Shown here in pieces: positions 42,666-51,433 of a stretch of DNA of 64,000 nucleotides. The notes below the pieces were generated by a model. The model worked only from the letters and a program-made list of their open reading frames with translations. It searched no databases and was not told where the DNA came from. Position 1 is the first letter of the stretch. Every line of letters starts with the position of its first letter. The translations under genes and the position numbers were made by a program. This DNA is from Bacteroidales bacterium UBA3754 (GTDB lineage: Bacteria > Bacteroidota > Bacteroidia > Bacteroidales > UBA1715), in assembly GCA_002371705.1 (NCBI GenBank), contig DFGI01000061.1, forward strand, positions 1-64,000, given 5' to 3'.

Positions 42666-45047
42666 ATGAAAAAAGTGCTTGTATTCTTAGGTTCAGTGTG
42701 TATCTCGTTGAACCTTATTGCGCAAGGAAATGTAATCACAGGTAAAGTGTGCGATGAAAACGGCAAACCGCTGTCGAAAGCGTCGGTGTGGTGTTTTGGA
42801 ACGCACAAGAGCGAACTCACTCGGAACGATGGAACATTTGAAATCGCGGTTTCTGCCGCTGGCGATTCGTTGGAATGTAGCTATGTCGGCTATTATACGC
42901 GGATAGTGCCTGTTTCTGGTTCGCAAAAAACACCGTTGACGGTGAATATGACCTCGTTTATGCTCGATGTTACGCAAGTGGTTGGTTTTCCATCGAAAAC
43001 GGTGAATGTCACAACGCTTGATAAGGTGGCATCGAACACAATGGTGCGTGATGTGCCGTTTTTGCTGGAATCGGCGCCGTCGGTTGTGGCAACATCGGAA
43101 ACGGGAACGGGAATCGGTTACACTAATATGCGTGTGCGTGGCACGGAAATGGCGCGCATCAATGTGACTATTGACGGAATTCCGTTGAACGACGCGGAAT
43201 CTCAGGATATTTACTGGGTAAATTTGGGCGATTTTTCATCGTCGGTGAGCCGTGTTGATTTGCAACGTGGTGTTGGTTCGTCAACAAATGGAACTTCGTC
43301 ATTTGGCGCGTCAATGAATTTCGAGACAAAAGAAAACTCGGAGGATATGTATGGGCAGGTTTCGGTGGCAACAGGCTCTTTTAATACTCAAAAATATTCG
43401 GTTTCCGCAGGAACTGGTTTGATAGCCAACCATTTGATGTTTGATGCACGCTATAGTTTTATGAAAACTGATGGCTGGGTTCAGCGTGCAAACGATAAAT
43501 TGCAATCGTTTGATTTGGGCGCGTCATATAAAATGAAACATTCCTTGCTGTCGGCGCGTGTTCTCGCTGGTAAGCAAAAAACTGGCATCACATGGGAAGG
43601 CCTGCCAGCCGAAAAACTTGAAGTTGACCTGACGTATAATCCTGCTGGTTCCTATATTGATGAAAATGGAAACGAACAGTTCTATTCGAACGAAACGGAT
43701 AATTATACACAAACACGTTACCTTCTTTCCTACAAATGGAGCAACGATTCGGTTCTTGGTTTGGATAGATTGGCATTCAATGCATCGCTGTTTGCAACGA
43801 AAGGCGATGGCTACTATGAACAATATAAAGGCAACGCTAAACTCGCAAGTTACGGACTTGGAACAACACGTCACGATTTAATCCGTCAGAAATGTATGGA
43901 CAATATTCAATATGGATATGCGGCGAATTTGGAAATGAAACGAGGACGCTCAACAGTTTCGGTTGGCAATTCATATAGCATTTACGATGGAGACCATTTT
44001 GGAAAAGTTATCTGGATAAAGGACGATACCGAAACGGATATTTCTAAACCATATTACGAAAACAATGGTTTGAAAAAAGAATTGAACGCCTACGCGCGTT
44101 TGACATATCAGCTGCAAAATCTTACTTTGTTTGCCGATGCTCAGGCTCGCTCTATCAATTACGAAATGAATGGCTTCGATGATGATTTAACGGAAATGGA
44201 CCACACATTTAATTGGATGTTTTGGAACCCTAAATTTGGAGCAAAATATAAAATGCGTAATTTTCAGGATATAACTGCTTCATTCGCAATTGCCAACCGT
44301 GAGCCGACCCGTGCCAATTTGAAAGATGCTGCAAAACAAACAGAAGCGGAGGAATTGCGCCCTGAACATTTGTATGATTTTGAGTTCGGCTACCGCAAAT
44401 CGTGGAAAAAACTTGCGTTTACAGCCAATTTGTATTATATGCAATACAAAGACCAATTGGTACAAACGGGTAAGTTGAACGATGTGGGCGATGCTATTCT
44501 TGAAAACGTGACGAAAAGCTTCCGCCGTGGCGTTGAATTGACGTTGAATTATCGTCCCGCACAAGAAATAGAATGGTGCGGAAATATTACGCTTTCACAA
44601 AACAAAATCCGCGATTATGTGGAATATGCTACTGATTACGATGATGATTGGAATGAAATTCAGAAAATTACAGAGTTGGGAACAACGGATATTTCATATT
44701 CTCCGAATGTGGTCGCATCGCACACTATCATGTTGTATCCCGTGAAAGGGTTGTCGTTGGGAATTGTGAGCAAATTTGTTGGCAAACAGTATTTCGACAA
44801 CACTTCGAGCGATGTCCGTAGCCTTGATGCATATTCTGTTCACGATTTCCAATCTCGCTACGTGTGGAGCATAAACGAAAAAAGTAGCCTCGATTTTCAA
44901 TTTTTGATAAATAATTTGTTGGATAAAAACTATATTAGCAACGGATATGGTGGAAACTGGTATGAACAAGGGAAGGAACAATCATGGATTTATTATTTCC
45001 CGCAGGCTGGAATTCATTATACGGTTAAAGTTTCTTATACTTTTTAA
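42666..45047 (+). CDS. TonB-dependent outer-membrane receptor, predicted thiamine uptake
   Basis: 793 residues from ATG 42666, chosen because MKKVLVFLGSVCISLNLIAQ is a clean signal peptide; an upstream in-frame ATG at 42603 abuts the aptamer. An N-terminal CarboxypepD-like domain (VITGKVCDENGKPLSKASV) precedes the plug (MVRDVPFLLESAPSVV, YTNMRVRGTEMARINVTIDG) and the barrel, ending with a terminal Phe (YTVKVSYTF). Placement behind a TPP riboswitch and in front of PnuT and thiamine pyrophosphokinase is the known Bacteroidota thiamine-uptake arrangement; that assignment is from context. Confidence 0.93.
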   Translation: MKKVLVFLGSVCISLNLIAQGNVITGKVCDENGKPLSKASVWCFGTHKSELTRNDGTFEIAVSAAGDSLECSYVGYYTRIVPVSGSQKTPLTVNMTSFMLDVTQVVGFPSKTVNVTTLDKVASNTMVRDVPFLLESAPSVVATSETGTGIGYTNMRVRGTEMARINVTIDGIPLNDAESQDIYWVNLGDFSSSVSRVDLQRGVGSSTNGTSSFGASMNFETKENSEDMYGQVSVATGSFNTQKYSVSAGTGLIANHLMFDARYSFMKTDGWVQRANDKLQSFDLGASYKMKHSLLSARVLAGKQKTGITWEGLPAEKLEVDLTYNPAGSYIDENGNEQFYSNETDNYTQTRYLLSYKWSNDSVLGLDRLAFNASLFATKGDGYYEQYKGNAKLASYGLGTTRHDLIRQKCMDNIQYGYAANLEMKRGRSTVSVGNSYSIYDGDHFGKVIWIKDDTETDISKPYYENNGLKKELNAYARLTYQLQNLTLFADAQARSINYEMNGFDDDLTEMDHTFNWMFWNPKFGAKYKMRNFQDITASFAIANREPTRANLKDAAKQTEAEELRPEHLYDFEFGYRKSWKKLAFTANLYYMQYKDQLVQTGKLNDVGDAILENVTKSFRRGVELTLNYRPAQEIEWCGNITLSQNKIRDYVEYATDYDDDWNEIQKITELGTTDISYSPNVVASHTIMLYPVKGLSLGIVSKFVGKQYFDNTSSDVRSLDAYSVHDFQSRYVWSINEKSSLDFQFLINNLLDKNYISNGYGGNWYEQGKEQSWIYYFPQAGIHYTVKVSYTF

Positions 45048-45050
45048 TTG

Positions 45051-45686
45051 ATGATTGACGCATTTATTCAATATTTTGCAGAAATGACACCATTGCGCCT
45101 GTGCGTTCTGTTGGGAACGCTTACAGGCTTGGCAGTGATGGTGTTGCAGGTTATACAGCATATTGCTTTATGGTATTTCAATATCATTTCGGCTACATTG
45201 TTGGCAATCAATTTCTTTGCTACCGAAGTGTATGCGTATGCTGTTTTTCAAATTTATTATGTGGTTGTAAGCGTGTATGGGCTGTATGAATGGAAACGCG
45301 GACGCTCCAATGAGGATTCCGAATTGCCGATTCAATTGATGAAGGTGAAAGATTGGTTGATTGCCCTCGCCGTGATTGTGGGGGGGACGCTGGTTATGGC
45401 GAATTTCCTTTGGCTGTTAGGTTCTGATATAGCATTTGTTGATGCTATGATAACGGTAATAAGTGCGGTGGCCACCTTTTTGCTCACAAAGAAATTTCTG
45501 CAATATTGGTATTTTTGGATAGTCGCCGATTCTATGTACGTTGCTCTTGTTATTTCGTATGGACAATCTGATTTGTATCCAACGGTTTTGCTCTATAGTT
45601 GCTATATCATCTCGGCAATAATTGGCATTTTTGAATGGCGGAAAATGTACAAAAAACAAACAGAAGAAAGGAAGTTGGAGATGTGA
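45051..45686 (+). CDS. pnuT: PnuC-family transporter, predicted thiamine transporter PnuT
   Basis: 211 residues from ATG 45051, with a TTG one codon earlier as the alternative. Seven transmembrane helices typical of PnuC/SWEET-fold facilitators. Diagnostic segments are QIYYVVVSVYGLYEWKRG, TKKFLQYWYFWIVADSMYVAL and CYIISAIIGIFEWRK. PnuC relatives move nicotinamide riboside; members in TPP-regulated operons move thiamine, trapped by phosphorylation. The kinase gene follows with a TGATG overlap, which matches facilitated uptake coupled to the kinase. Confidence 0.92.
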   Translation: MIDAFIQYFAEMTPLRLCVLLGTLTGLAVMVLQVIQHIALWYFNIISATLLAINFFATEVYAYAVFQIYYVVVSVYGLYEWKRGRSNEDSELPIQLMKVKDWLIALAVIVGGTLVMANFLWLLGSDIAFVDAMITVISAVATFLLTKKFLQYWYFWIVADSMYVALVISYGQSDLYPTVLLYSCYIISAIIGIFEWRKMYKKQTEERKLEM

Positions 45687-46324
45687 TGGAGAATAGTTCT
45701 TTTTTTACATATTCTGATTGTGTGGTGTTGTGTAACGGGGCATTCCCAGAACATCCAGTCCCTGTGTCAATATTGAAACGTGCACGAACAATAATCTGTT
45801 GCGATGGTGCAATTATGAATTTGTTGGCTTTTGGCATGGAACCGACAATGATTGTTGGCGATTTGGATTCGATTAATTTCGCGATGCGAGAAAAATACGC
45901 CGACCGTGTGTTCCATAATCCCGACCAAGAAACCAACGATTTGACAAAAACGGTCACATGGGCTGTGGCAAACGGCATACGAAATATTACAATTCTTGGA
46001 GCCACAGGATTACGTGAAGACCATACCTTGGGAAATATTTCGTTGCTTGGCGAATACATTTCTATGCTCGATTCCGTGCAGATGGTGACTGACACAGGCG
46101 TGTTTTGCGCCATTGCGAAACCAACTACTTTCCACTCGTGTAAAGGACAACAGGTTTCTATTTTTTCTCTGAATCCAGCAACAACGGTTTCTTCTGAAAA
46201 TTTGAAATATCCGCTACCACAACATCTCGTATCGTGGTGGTGCGGCACGCTAAACGAATCTCTTTCTGACAGTTTCACAATCAAAACCAACGGAACTCTA
46301 ATTGTATATAGGAAATACGTATAA
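45686..46324 (+). CDS. Thiamine pyrophosphokinase
   Basis: 212 residues from ATG 45686, whose A is shared with the PnuT stop codon. Motifs: IICCDGAIMNLL, MIVGDLDSINFAM (metal/diphosphate site), DQETNDLTKTVTWA and ILGATGLREDHTLGNI. It transfers pyrophosphate from ATP to thiamine to give TPP in the cytoplasm, trapping vitamin imported by PnuT. It is the last gene of the riboswitch operon. Confidence 0.93.
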   Translation: MENSSFFTYSDCVVLCNGAFPEHPVPVSILKRARTIICCDGAIMNLLAFGMEPTMIVGDLDSINFAMREKYADRVFHNPDQETNDLTKTVTWAVANGIRNITILGATGLREDHTLGNISLLGEYISMLDSVQMVTDTGVFCAIAKPTTFHSCKGQQVSIFSLNPATTVSSENLKYPLPQHLVSWWCGTLNESLSDSFTIKTNGTLIVYRKYV

Positions 46325-46332
46325 ATACGTAT
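46315..46332. repeat. Tandem palindrome ATACGTAT-aa-ATACGTAT
   Basis: Two copies of the self-complementary octamer ATACGTAT separated by two bases overlap the last codons and stop of the kinase gene. An AT-rich hairpin (TCCTTTTTT/AAAAAAGGA) follows at 46358-46378. These may be operator or terminator elements between the thiamine operon and the hdr cluster. Confidence 0.4.
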
Positions 46333-46425
46333 TACAGAATTTACGTGTTTGCACTATTCCTTTTTTCAAAAAAAAGGATGTATTTTGTGAAGTTACAAAA
46401 TAAAGAAAATCGTAAGGATTCTGAT

Positions 46426-47127
46426 ATGGATTATGTTGCTGAATTAGAGAAAGACGTTCGTTTTCAGGAAGCAATGCATTCGTGCTTGAATTGCGGGATT
46501 TGCTGTGCTATTTGCCCAGCTGCCGAGTTTTACAATTACGACCCACGAATGATAGTGACAACCGTTCAGCGGAGAAACAACGATGAAATTGAGGCTTTGT
46601 TGAAATCGAACACCATTTGGTATTGTGGTCAATGTATGTCGTGCAAAACCCGTTGCCCTCGTGGAAATGCGGCAGGAATGGTCATTCAGGCGTTGCGCGC
46701 ACTTTCACAAAAATGCGGTTTTTTCACCGAAAGTGAGAAAGGTCGTCAGCAGTATGGCTTGAAAAAGACCATTGGCGAGAGTATATTGAAATATGGTTAT
46801 TGTGTTCATCCTGCTTTGGTTAAGCCGGAGCTACATCCAGAACAGGGCGTGGTATGGGATTGGATTTATCAGAACAAAGAGGCGATTTACGACAGGGTAG
46901 GTGCAAATTTATATAAGGACGGTGCAGGCGCGATGCGAAAAATCCATCAGAAAAATCTTGATGAACTTGCGGAAATCTTTAAAGTAACCGGCGGTCAGGA
47001 AATGTACGACATTATTGAGTCGGAATCGAAGAAAAAAGCGGCGGAGATGCACATGAGCACCGACGATGACAATAATGAATATTTGATGCACGTAATCACA
47101 TATAATAGTAACGAACACCAAGACTAA
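46426..47127 (+). CDS. HdrC-like iron-sulfur protein
   Basis: 233 residues from ATG 46426 (MDYVAELEKD); an upstream in-frame ATG would add an unrelated leader. Two [4Fe-4S] motifs: CLNCGICCAICPAAEF and CGQCMSCKTRCPRG, the pattern of heterodisulfide reductase subunit C. The C-terminal ~100 residues (KKTIGESILKYGYCVHPALV) are typical of the long bacterial HdrC homologues. It would shuttle electrons between HdrA and HdrB. First gene of a five-gene cluster; the next start is 4 nt downstream. Confidence 0.88.
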   Translation: MDYVAELEKDVRFQEAMHSCLNCGICCAICPAAEFYNYDPRMIVTTVQRRNNDEIEALLKSNTIWYCGQCMSCKTRCPRGNAAGMVIQALRALSQKCGFFTESEKGRQQYGLKKTIGESILKYGYCVHPALVKPELHPEQGVVWDWIYQNKEAIYDRVGANLYKDGAGAMRKIHQKNLDELAEIFKVTGGQEMYDIIESESKKKAAEMHMSTDDDNNEYLMHVITYNSNEHQD

Positions 47128-47131
47128 GCGT

Positions 47132-48199
47132 ATGAACATAGAAGGGAAAAAACAAATCTGGAATGCGTACCAGAAAGAAATTGCGGAAAATGATTATTTC
47201 TACGCACGGAGTTGCATTCGACAAAATTTCTTTCCTGCGTCGGAAGTAGCGTTCTTGCGGATTTTGCGTGAAGAATTGCATAAAAATATTATCGACGACC
47301 CTAACCACACCACGTGTACGGGAATCGGCTATCATTCTGATATAGTGCCGTTCGACACGATTCAGACTGTTGTTGCCCGCCAGTTTTCGTTGATGACGCA
47401 GGCCGGTTTGGAACACATGGCAATATCGTGTGTGACCTCGTTTGGCATTTATACGGAAATACTTGATTTGTGGCACCATTTCCCCGAGCAACTGGAAAAA
47501 ATCCGTGAATACTTGTATAAAGCTACGAAACGGGAATTTAATCTGCCCAAAAACATTGCACATACAAGTGACGTAATCTATAAATTCAGAAATGAAATCG
47601 CCGAAAAGGCAAAATATAAATTGGTAAATAAACAGACGGGCGAACCGTTAAACGTAGTTGAGCACATCGGTTGCCACTATGCAAAAATGTTCCCGACTAA
47701 AGGTGTTGGCGGCGCTGAATTTCCACAAGTTTTAGTTGGAATGATAGAATCGTGGGGCGGAAATGTTGTTGACTACCCAGAACGTCGTCATTGTTGCGGA
47801 TTCGGTTTCCGAAACTATTTGGTGCAGGCAAATCGTGGATATTCAATTTCTAACACAAAGAAAAAATTGGAGTCGATGAAACCATATAAGCCTGATTTTA
47901 TTGTTGCAAATTGTCCGGGCTGTGCAATGTTTATGGACAAATGGCAATATACACTTGCCGAAATGGAAGGCGTGACTTACGACGAAAATGGTTACGGTAT
48001 TCCTGTGCTGACCTACGAGGAAATGGCAGGCTTGGTGTTGGGCTACAATCCTTGGGATTTAGGCTTGCAGATGCATCAAGTGCAATGCGAGTCGTTGCTC
48101 GACAAAATGGGCATCGAATACGACCCGAAGGCAAAATATTTGGACAAAAATGGCAATCAAATGCCTCTGCCTGAAAAACCAAGTTGCTTGAAAGTATAA
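47132..48199 (+). CDS. HdrB-like protein with CCG domains
   Basis: 355 residues. Two cysteine-rich (CCG) halves: the first is altered (YARSCIRQNFFPASEVA, then CTGIGYHSDI and ISCVTSFG), the second is classical (HIGCHYAKMF, HCCGFGFRNYL, NCPGCAMFMDKW). In methanogen HdrB such motifs bind the noncubane iron-sulfur clusters that reduce disulfides. In Bacteroidota the substrate is unknown, since CoM/CoB are absent. Cotranscribed with the HdrC-like gene. Confidence 0.87.
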   Translation: MNIEGKKQIWNAYQKEIAENDYFYARSCIRQNFFPASEVAFLRILREELHKNIIDDPNHTTCTGIGYHSDIVPFDTIQTVVARQFSLMTQAGLEHMAISCVTSFGIYTEILDLWHHFPEQLEKIREYLYKATKREFNLPKNIAHTSDVIYKFRNEIAEKAKYKLVNKQTGEPLNVVEHIGCHYAKMFPTKGVGGAEFPQVLVGMIESWGGNVVDYPERRHCCGFGFRNYLVQANRGYSISNTKKKLESMKPYKPDFIVANCPGCAMFMDKWQYTLAEMEGVTYDENGYGIPVLTYEEMAGLVLGYNPWDLGLQMHQVQCESLLDKMGIEYDPKAKYLDKNGNQMPLPEKPSCLKV

Positions 48200-48229
48200 T
48201 TGACGAAAAACAGACAAAATTGATATAAA

Positions 48230-49264
48230 ATGATTGATGTTTTAATAATTGGTGGCGGAATTGCTGGTATAGAAACAGCTTGCTCATTGCAGGACTTAGG
48301 GTATGAAACCATCATCGTTGAAAAGGAAAAAACAATAGGTGGTCATTTGAACGATTGGGACACCTTGTTCCCAACGCATCGTTCCGCATCGGAAGTATTG
48401 GCCCACTATACCGACGAGACACGGAAACGTGCTTTGACGATTTATTTGAATACCTATGTCATTTCTGTGAAAAAACAAGATGATGGAACCTTTGAGGTAC
48501 ATACTTCGCGCGATGTGGTGTTCCGTAGTAAAGCAGTCGTTGTCGCTTCAGGCTATAAACTATTCAATGCCGAACGCAAGGAAGAATACGGTTACAAAAT
48601 TTACGACAATGTTCTTACTTCTGCCGACTTGGAAGTGAAGCTGAAAGATTTGAAAGGTGAATTCAAAACACCCACTGATAAAGTTCCTGAGCGAATAGCA
48701 TTTATTCATTGTGTCGGTTCACGTGACGAAAAATCAGGCAACCACTACTGCTCAAAATTATGCTGCGTGACGGCAGTAAAACAAGCAATTCATTTGAAAC
48801 AATTATGTCCGAAGGCGGAAATATTCTGCTGTTATATGGATTTGCGTATGTACGGACCAGGTTTTGAGGAAATGTACCGCGAAGCGCAGGAAAAATATCA
48901 TATTCAATTCATTCGTGGCCGATTGTCGGAAGTTGGTGAGAATTCGAATGGCACGCTCCAATTGAAGGTTGAAGACACACTTGCCGCGCGCCCGTGCAAA
49001 ATACAAGTGGATATGCTGGTGTTGATGGTCGGAATGGAATCGGCAAAAAGCACGGAACTGTTTGCCCAGTCGTGTGGTTTGAAATGCGCGCCAAACCGAT
49101 TTATTCAACCACTCGACCATCATATTGGTTCAAATTTGACGAATGTGGAAGGGCTTTTCACGGCGGGAACAAGTATCGGACCTATGTCGGTGTTCGACAC
49201 GGTAAACCATGCCAAGGCAACAGCATTCGCTATTCGTGATTATTTTATAAATACAGCGCGATGA
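48230..49264 (+). CDS. HdrA-like FAD-dependent oxidoreductase
   Basis: 344 residues, much shorter than methanogen HdrA (about 650). The FAD-binding Rossmann start IIGGGIAGIETACSLQDLG and the TSIGPMSVFDTVNHAKA end are clear. The characteristic HdrA insertion IHCVGSRDEKSGNHYCSKLCC supplies the cysteines for the [4Fe-4S] cluster near the flavin. The C-terminal ferredoxin modules and the N-terminal thioredoxin-reductase extension are missing. This minimal HdrA form is the candidate site for flavin-based electron bifurcation. Its stop overlaps the next start (ATGA). Confidence 0.9.
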   Translation: MIDVLIIGGGIAGIETACSLQDLGYETIIVEKEKTIGGHLNDWDTLFPTHRSASEVLAHYTDETRKRALTIYLNTYVISVKKQDDGTFEVHTSRDVVFRSKAVVVASGYKLFNAERKEEYGYKIYDNVLTSADLEVKLKDLKGEFKTPTDKVPERIAFIHCVGSRDEKSGNHYCSKLCCVTAVKQAIHLKQLCPKAEIFCCYMDLRMYGPGFEEMYREAQEKYHIQFIRGRLSEVGENSNGTLQLKVEDTLAARPCKIQVDMLVLMVGMESAKSTELFAQSCGLKCAPNRFIQPLDHHIGSNLTNVEGLFTAGTSIGPMSVFDTVNHAKATAFAIRDYFINTAR

Positions 49265-49608
49265 GAAATTTTGGATTTTCAACAACAAAATCAAGAACAA
49301 TAGACTACGGCGATATTGACAGACGGTTGATAAGCTATATTCTTGAAAATGAACCGACTTTCAATGCCTGTCTTTCTTGTGGCTCGTGTACTGCAATTTG
49401 TAGCGCGGGAAATCTTACTTCGTTCAATATCAGAAAATTAAGTCTGCAAATACGTTTGGGCGATTTGGAAAAAACTCACGAGGAAATTGACAAATGTATG
49501 TTGTGCGGAAAATGTTTGTTGGAATGTCCGCGCGGTATCAACACTCGTAATGTTGTTATGCTGATAAAGAAAGGTTTGACGATTTTTGAAATAAAAGATA
49601 AAGCGTAA
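49261..49608 (+). CDS. Second, short HdrC-like ferredoxin
   Basis: 115 residues with two [4Fe-4S] motifs, CLSCGSCTAICSAG (the last Pro replaced by Ser) and CMLCGKCLLECPRGINT. This is the compact HdrC type. It overlaps HdrA by 4 bases and shares one base with the following membrane protein (TAATG), which suggests tight stoichiometry. It probably links the soluble HdrABC to the membrane module. Confidence 0.87.
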   Translation: MRNFGFSTTKSRTIDYGDIDRRLISYILENEPTFNACLSCGSCTAICSAGNLTSFNIRKLSLQIRLGDLEKTHEEIDKCMLCGKCLLECPRGINTRNVVMLIKKGLTIFEIKDKA

Positions 49609-51386
49609 TGGAAACCTATTTCATACTACCGTTCACATTGGGAATGTTATTCCTGCTTATTGTTCTGTTCATAAAGTATGGACTATGGATAACCAAATTG
49701 TCGCATATCGACAAACTGCGAATTGTGCAGAGTATTTTTACCCGTAGATCGTGGGATGCCATAAAGGAAAGTTTTTTGGAAGGACTTGTGCATAGAAATA
49801 TGTATAAACGAAATCCGTTGCTCGGCTATATGCACATGTGTTTCGCAATGGGTTGGTTCCTGATTATAGTGTTTGGACACGTCGAATGTTATATGTACTA
49901 TGGAACGCTTGCGAAAGCTCCGTGGTATCCGATTTTCTTCCAATACTATGTCCACGAATGGTTTCCCGGCGAACGGTTTATGACCAACTTAATGGATTTC
50001 TTGTTGTTGTACATTTTGACTGGCGTTTTGTTGGCCTATTTCAAACGAATTAACAGCAAGATTTTTGGTATTAAGAAAACGACGAAATTGAAACCGCTCG
50101 ACAGGGTTGCGTTGATTTCGTTGTGGTTCATTTTTCCGATGAGGTTGTTGGCTGAAAGTGCCACTGCGGCGTTGTATGGAAACGGAGGATTTTTAACCAA
50201 TACGGTTGGACAGTTGTTTGTGTGGATTGGCGTAAATTCATCAATGGAATCAATGTTGTGGTGGGGGTATTCGTTGAGTTTGGGCTTATTCTTCGTTGGA
50301 TTTCCGTTTTCTCGTTATATGCACATTTTTACGGAAATTCTATTCATCTTCCTTCGTCATTATGGAATCAAGTTGAAAAAACAATTCAATTCCTATTCAA
50401 GAATACAGGTATATTCTTGTTCTCGATGCGGTGTCTGCATTGATGTGTGTCAAATGCACGTGGCGAATATTTCTAACAACCAGTCGGTGTATATTTTGAA
50501 AAACATTCGTGACCAAAATTTGACCGACCGAAAGTTGTACAACTGTCTGCTTTGTGGTCGTTGTGAGCAAGCGTGTCCTGTGCGAATCAATTTGAACGAC
50601 TTGCGTATTTCGCAACGAATTCGTGCCACTAAAGAATTTAATTCCGACTATGCTTTTCTTCAGACGTTGCCTGTTGATGAACCGCAAATGATTGATTCTA
50701 AGCCAGAAGTGATTTATTTCGCGGGTTGTATGACGCACATGACGCCGGGTATAAAAAAATCGGTTCTGAAAGTTCTTGACAAAGCTGGCGTGAAATACCA
50801 ATTTATGGATAAGGAAAAAGGTGCGTGTTGTGGTCGTCCGCTTATGCTTGCTGGACAATATGAAGCAGCGAAAAAACTGATAGCCTACAACCGTGAAAAA
50901 ATTCTTGAATCGCGCGCTCCGATTTTGTTGGTTTCGTGTCCGATTTGCTACAAAGTGTTTAAAGACGACTATGAGTTGGGGCAAATCACCATAAAACATC
51001 ATTCGGAATATTTCTTGGAATTGGTGAATCAAGGTAGGATTCAATTGGCACAATCTGAGAAAACCATTGTTTATCACGATCCATGTGAATTGGGACGCGG
51101 TTGTGGCGTGTATGAGCCACCTCGTGAACTGCTTCGAATGACAGGTCAGTTGCAATCGGTACAGCAGGAAAAAGTGAATTCTTTGTGTTGTAGCGGTTCG
51201 CTCGGCGATTTAAGTCTTTCTATGGCGGATAGAAACGTGATAAAGGCGGAAACTCTTAAAGTGTTGTTGCAGAAAAATCCCGACGTGCTTGCTACTGCTT
51301 GTCCGTTGTGCAAAAAAACATTCGTGAAGGGCGTTGACGTGCAGGTGAAGGATATTGCGGAAATTGTTGCGGAAGCGATGGAATAA
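49608..51386 (+). CDS. Membrane cytochrome b-like/HdrD fusion iron-sulfur protein
   Basis: 592 residues. The N-terminal ~250 residues contain five or six transmembrane helices with several histidines (YMHMCFAMGWFLIIVFGHVEC, SRYMHIFTEILFIFLRHYG), resembling the DsrM/HmeC/NarI-type heme b quinone-binding subunits. Then come two [4Fe-4S] motifs, CSRCGVCIDVCQMHV and CLLCGRCEQACPVRI, and two CCG domains (FAGCMTHMT, ACCGRPLML, SCPICYKVF; HDPCELGRG, LCCSGSLGD, ACPLCKKTF) as in HdrD/DsrK. One polypeptide thus equals an HdrE+HdrD pair. It likely couples quinone redox chemistry to disulfide chemistry. Confidence 0.87.
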   Translation: METYFILPFTLGMLFLLIVLFIKYGLWITKLSHIDKLRIVQSIFTRRSWDAIKESFLEGLVHRNMYKRNPLLGYMHMCFAMGWFLIIVFGHVECYMYYGTLAKAPWYPIFFQYYVHEWFPGERFMTNLMDFLLLYILTGVLLAYFKRINSKIFGIKKTTKLKPLDRVALISLWFIFPMRLLAESATAALYGNGGFLTNTVGQLFVWIGVNSSMESMLWWGYSLSLGLFFVGFPFSRYMHIFTEILFIFLRHYGIKLKKQFNSYSRIQVYSCSRCGVCIDVCQMHVANISNNQSVYILKNIRDQNLTDRKLYNCLLCGRCEQACPVRINLNDLRISQRIRATKEFNSDYAFLQTLPVDEPQMIDSKPEVIYFAGCMTHMTPGIKKSVLKVLDKAGVKYQFMDKEKGACCGRPLMLAGQYEAAKKLIAYNREKILESRAPILLVSCPICYKVFKDDYELGQITIKHHSEYFLELVNQGRIQLAQSEKTIVYHDPCELGRGCGVYEPPRELLRMTGQLQSVQQEKVNSLCCSGSLGDLSLSMADRNVIKAETLKVLLQKNPDVLATACPLCKKTFVKGVDVQVKDIAEIVAEAME

Positions 51387-51390
51387 TGAG

Positions 51391-51423
51391 CAATGCACAA
51401 TTCACAATTTACAATGCATAATG
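51391..51423. repeat. Short tandem CACAATT-type repeat
   Basis: CAATGCACAATTCACAATTTACAATGCATAATG is built of near-identical seven-base units (CACAATT, CACAATT, TACAATG, CATAATG). It lies between the convergent hdr cluster and mqnD. Such sequences occur as dispersed elements in Bacteroidales intergenic regions, from general familiarity. Confidence 0.5.
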
Positions 51424-51433
51424 TTTAATTGGG

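Noticed and set aside
45607..46290. 227-codon minus-strand frame opposite the thiamine pyrophosphokinase gene
   Set aside because: Antisense shadow of a gene with intact family motifs.
46345..46425. Longer start for the HdrC-like protein
   Set aside because: The extra 27 residues overlap the A/T-rich hairpin region and do not match the family; ATG 46426 gives a normal N-terminus.
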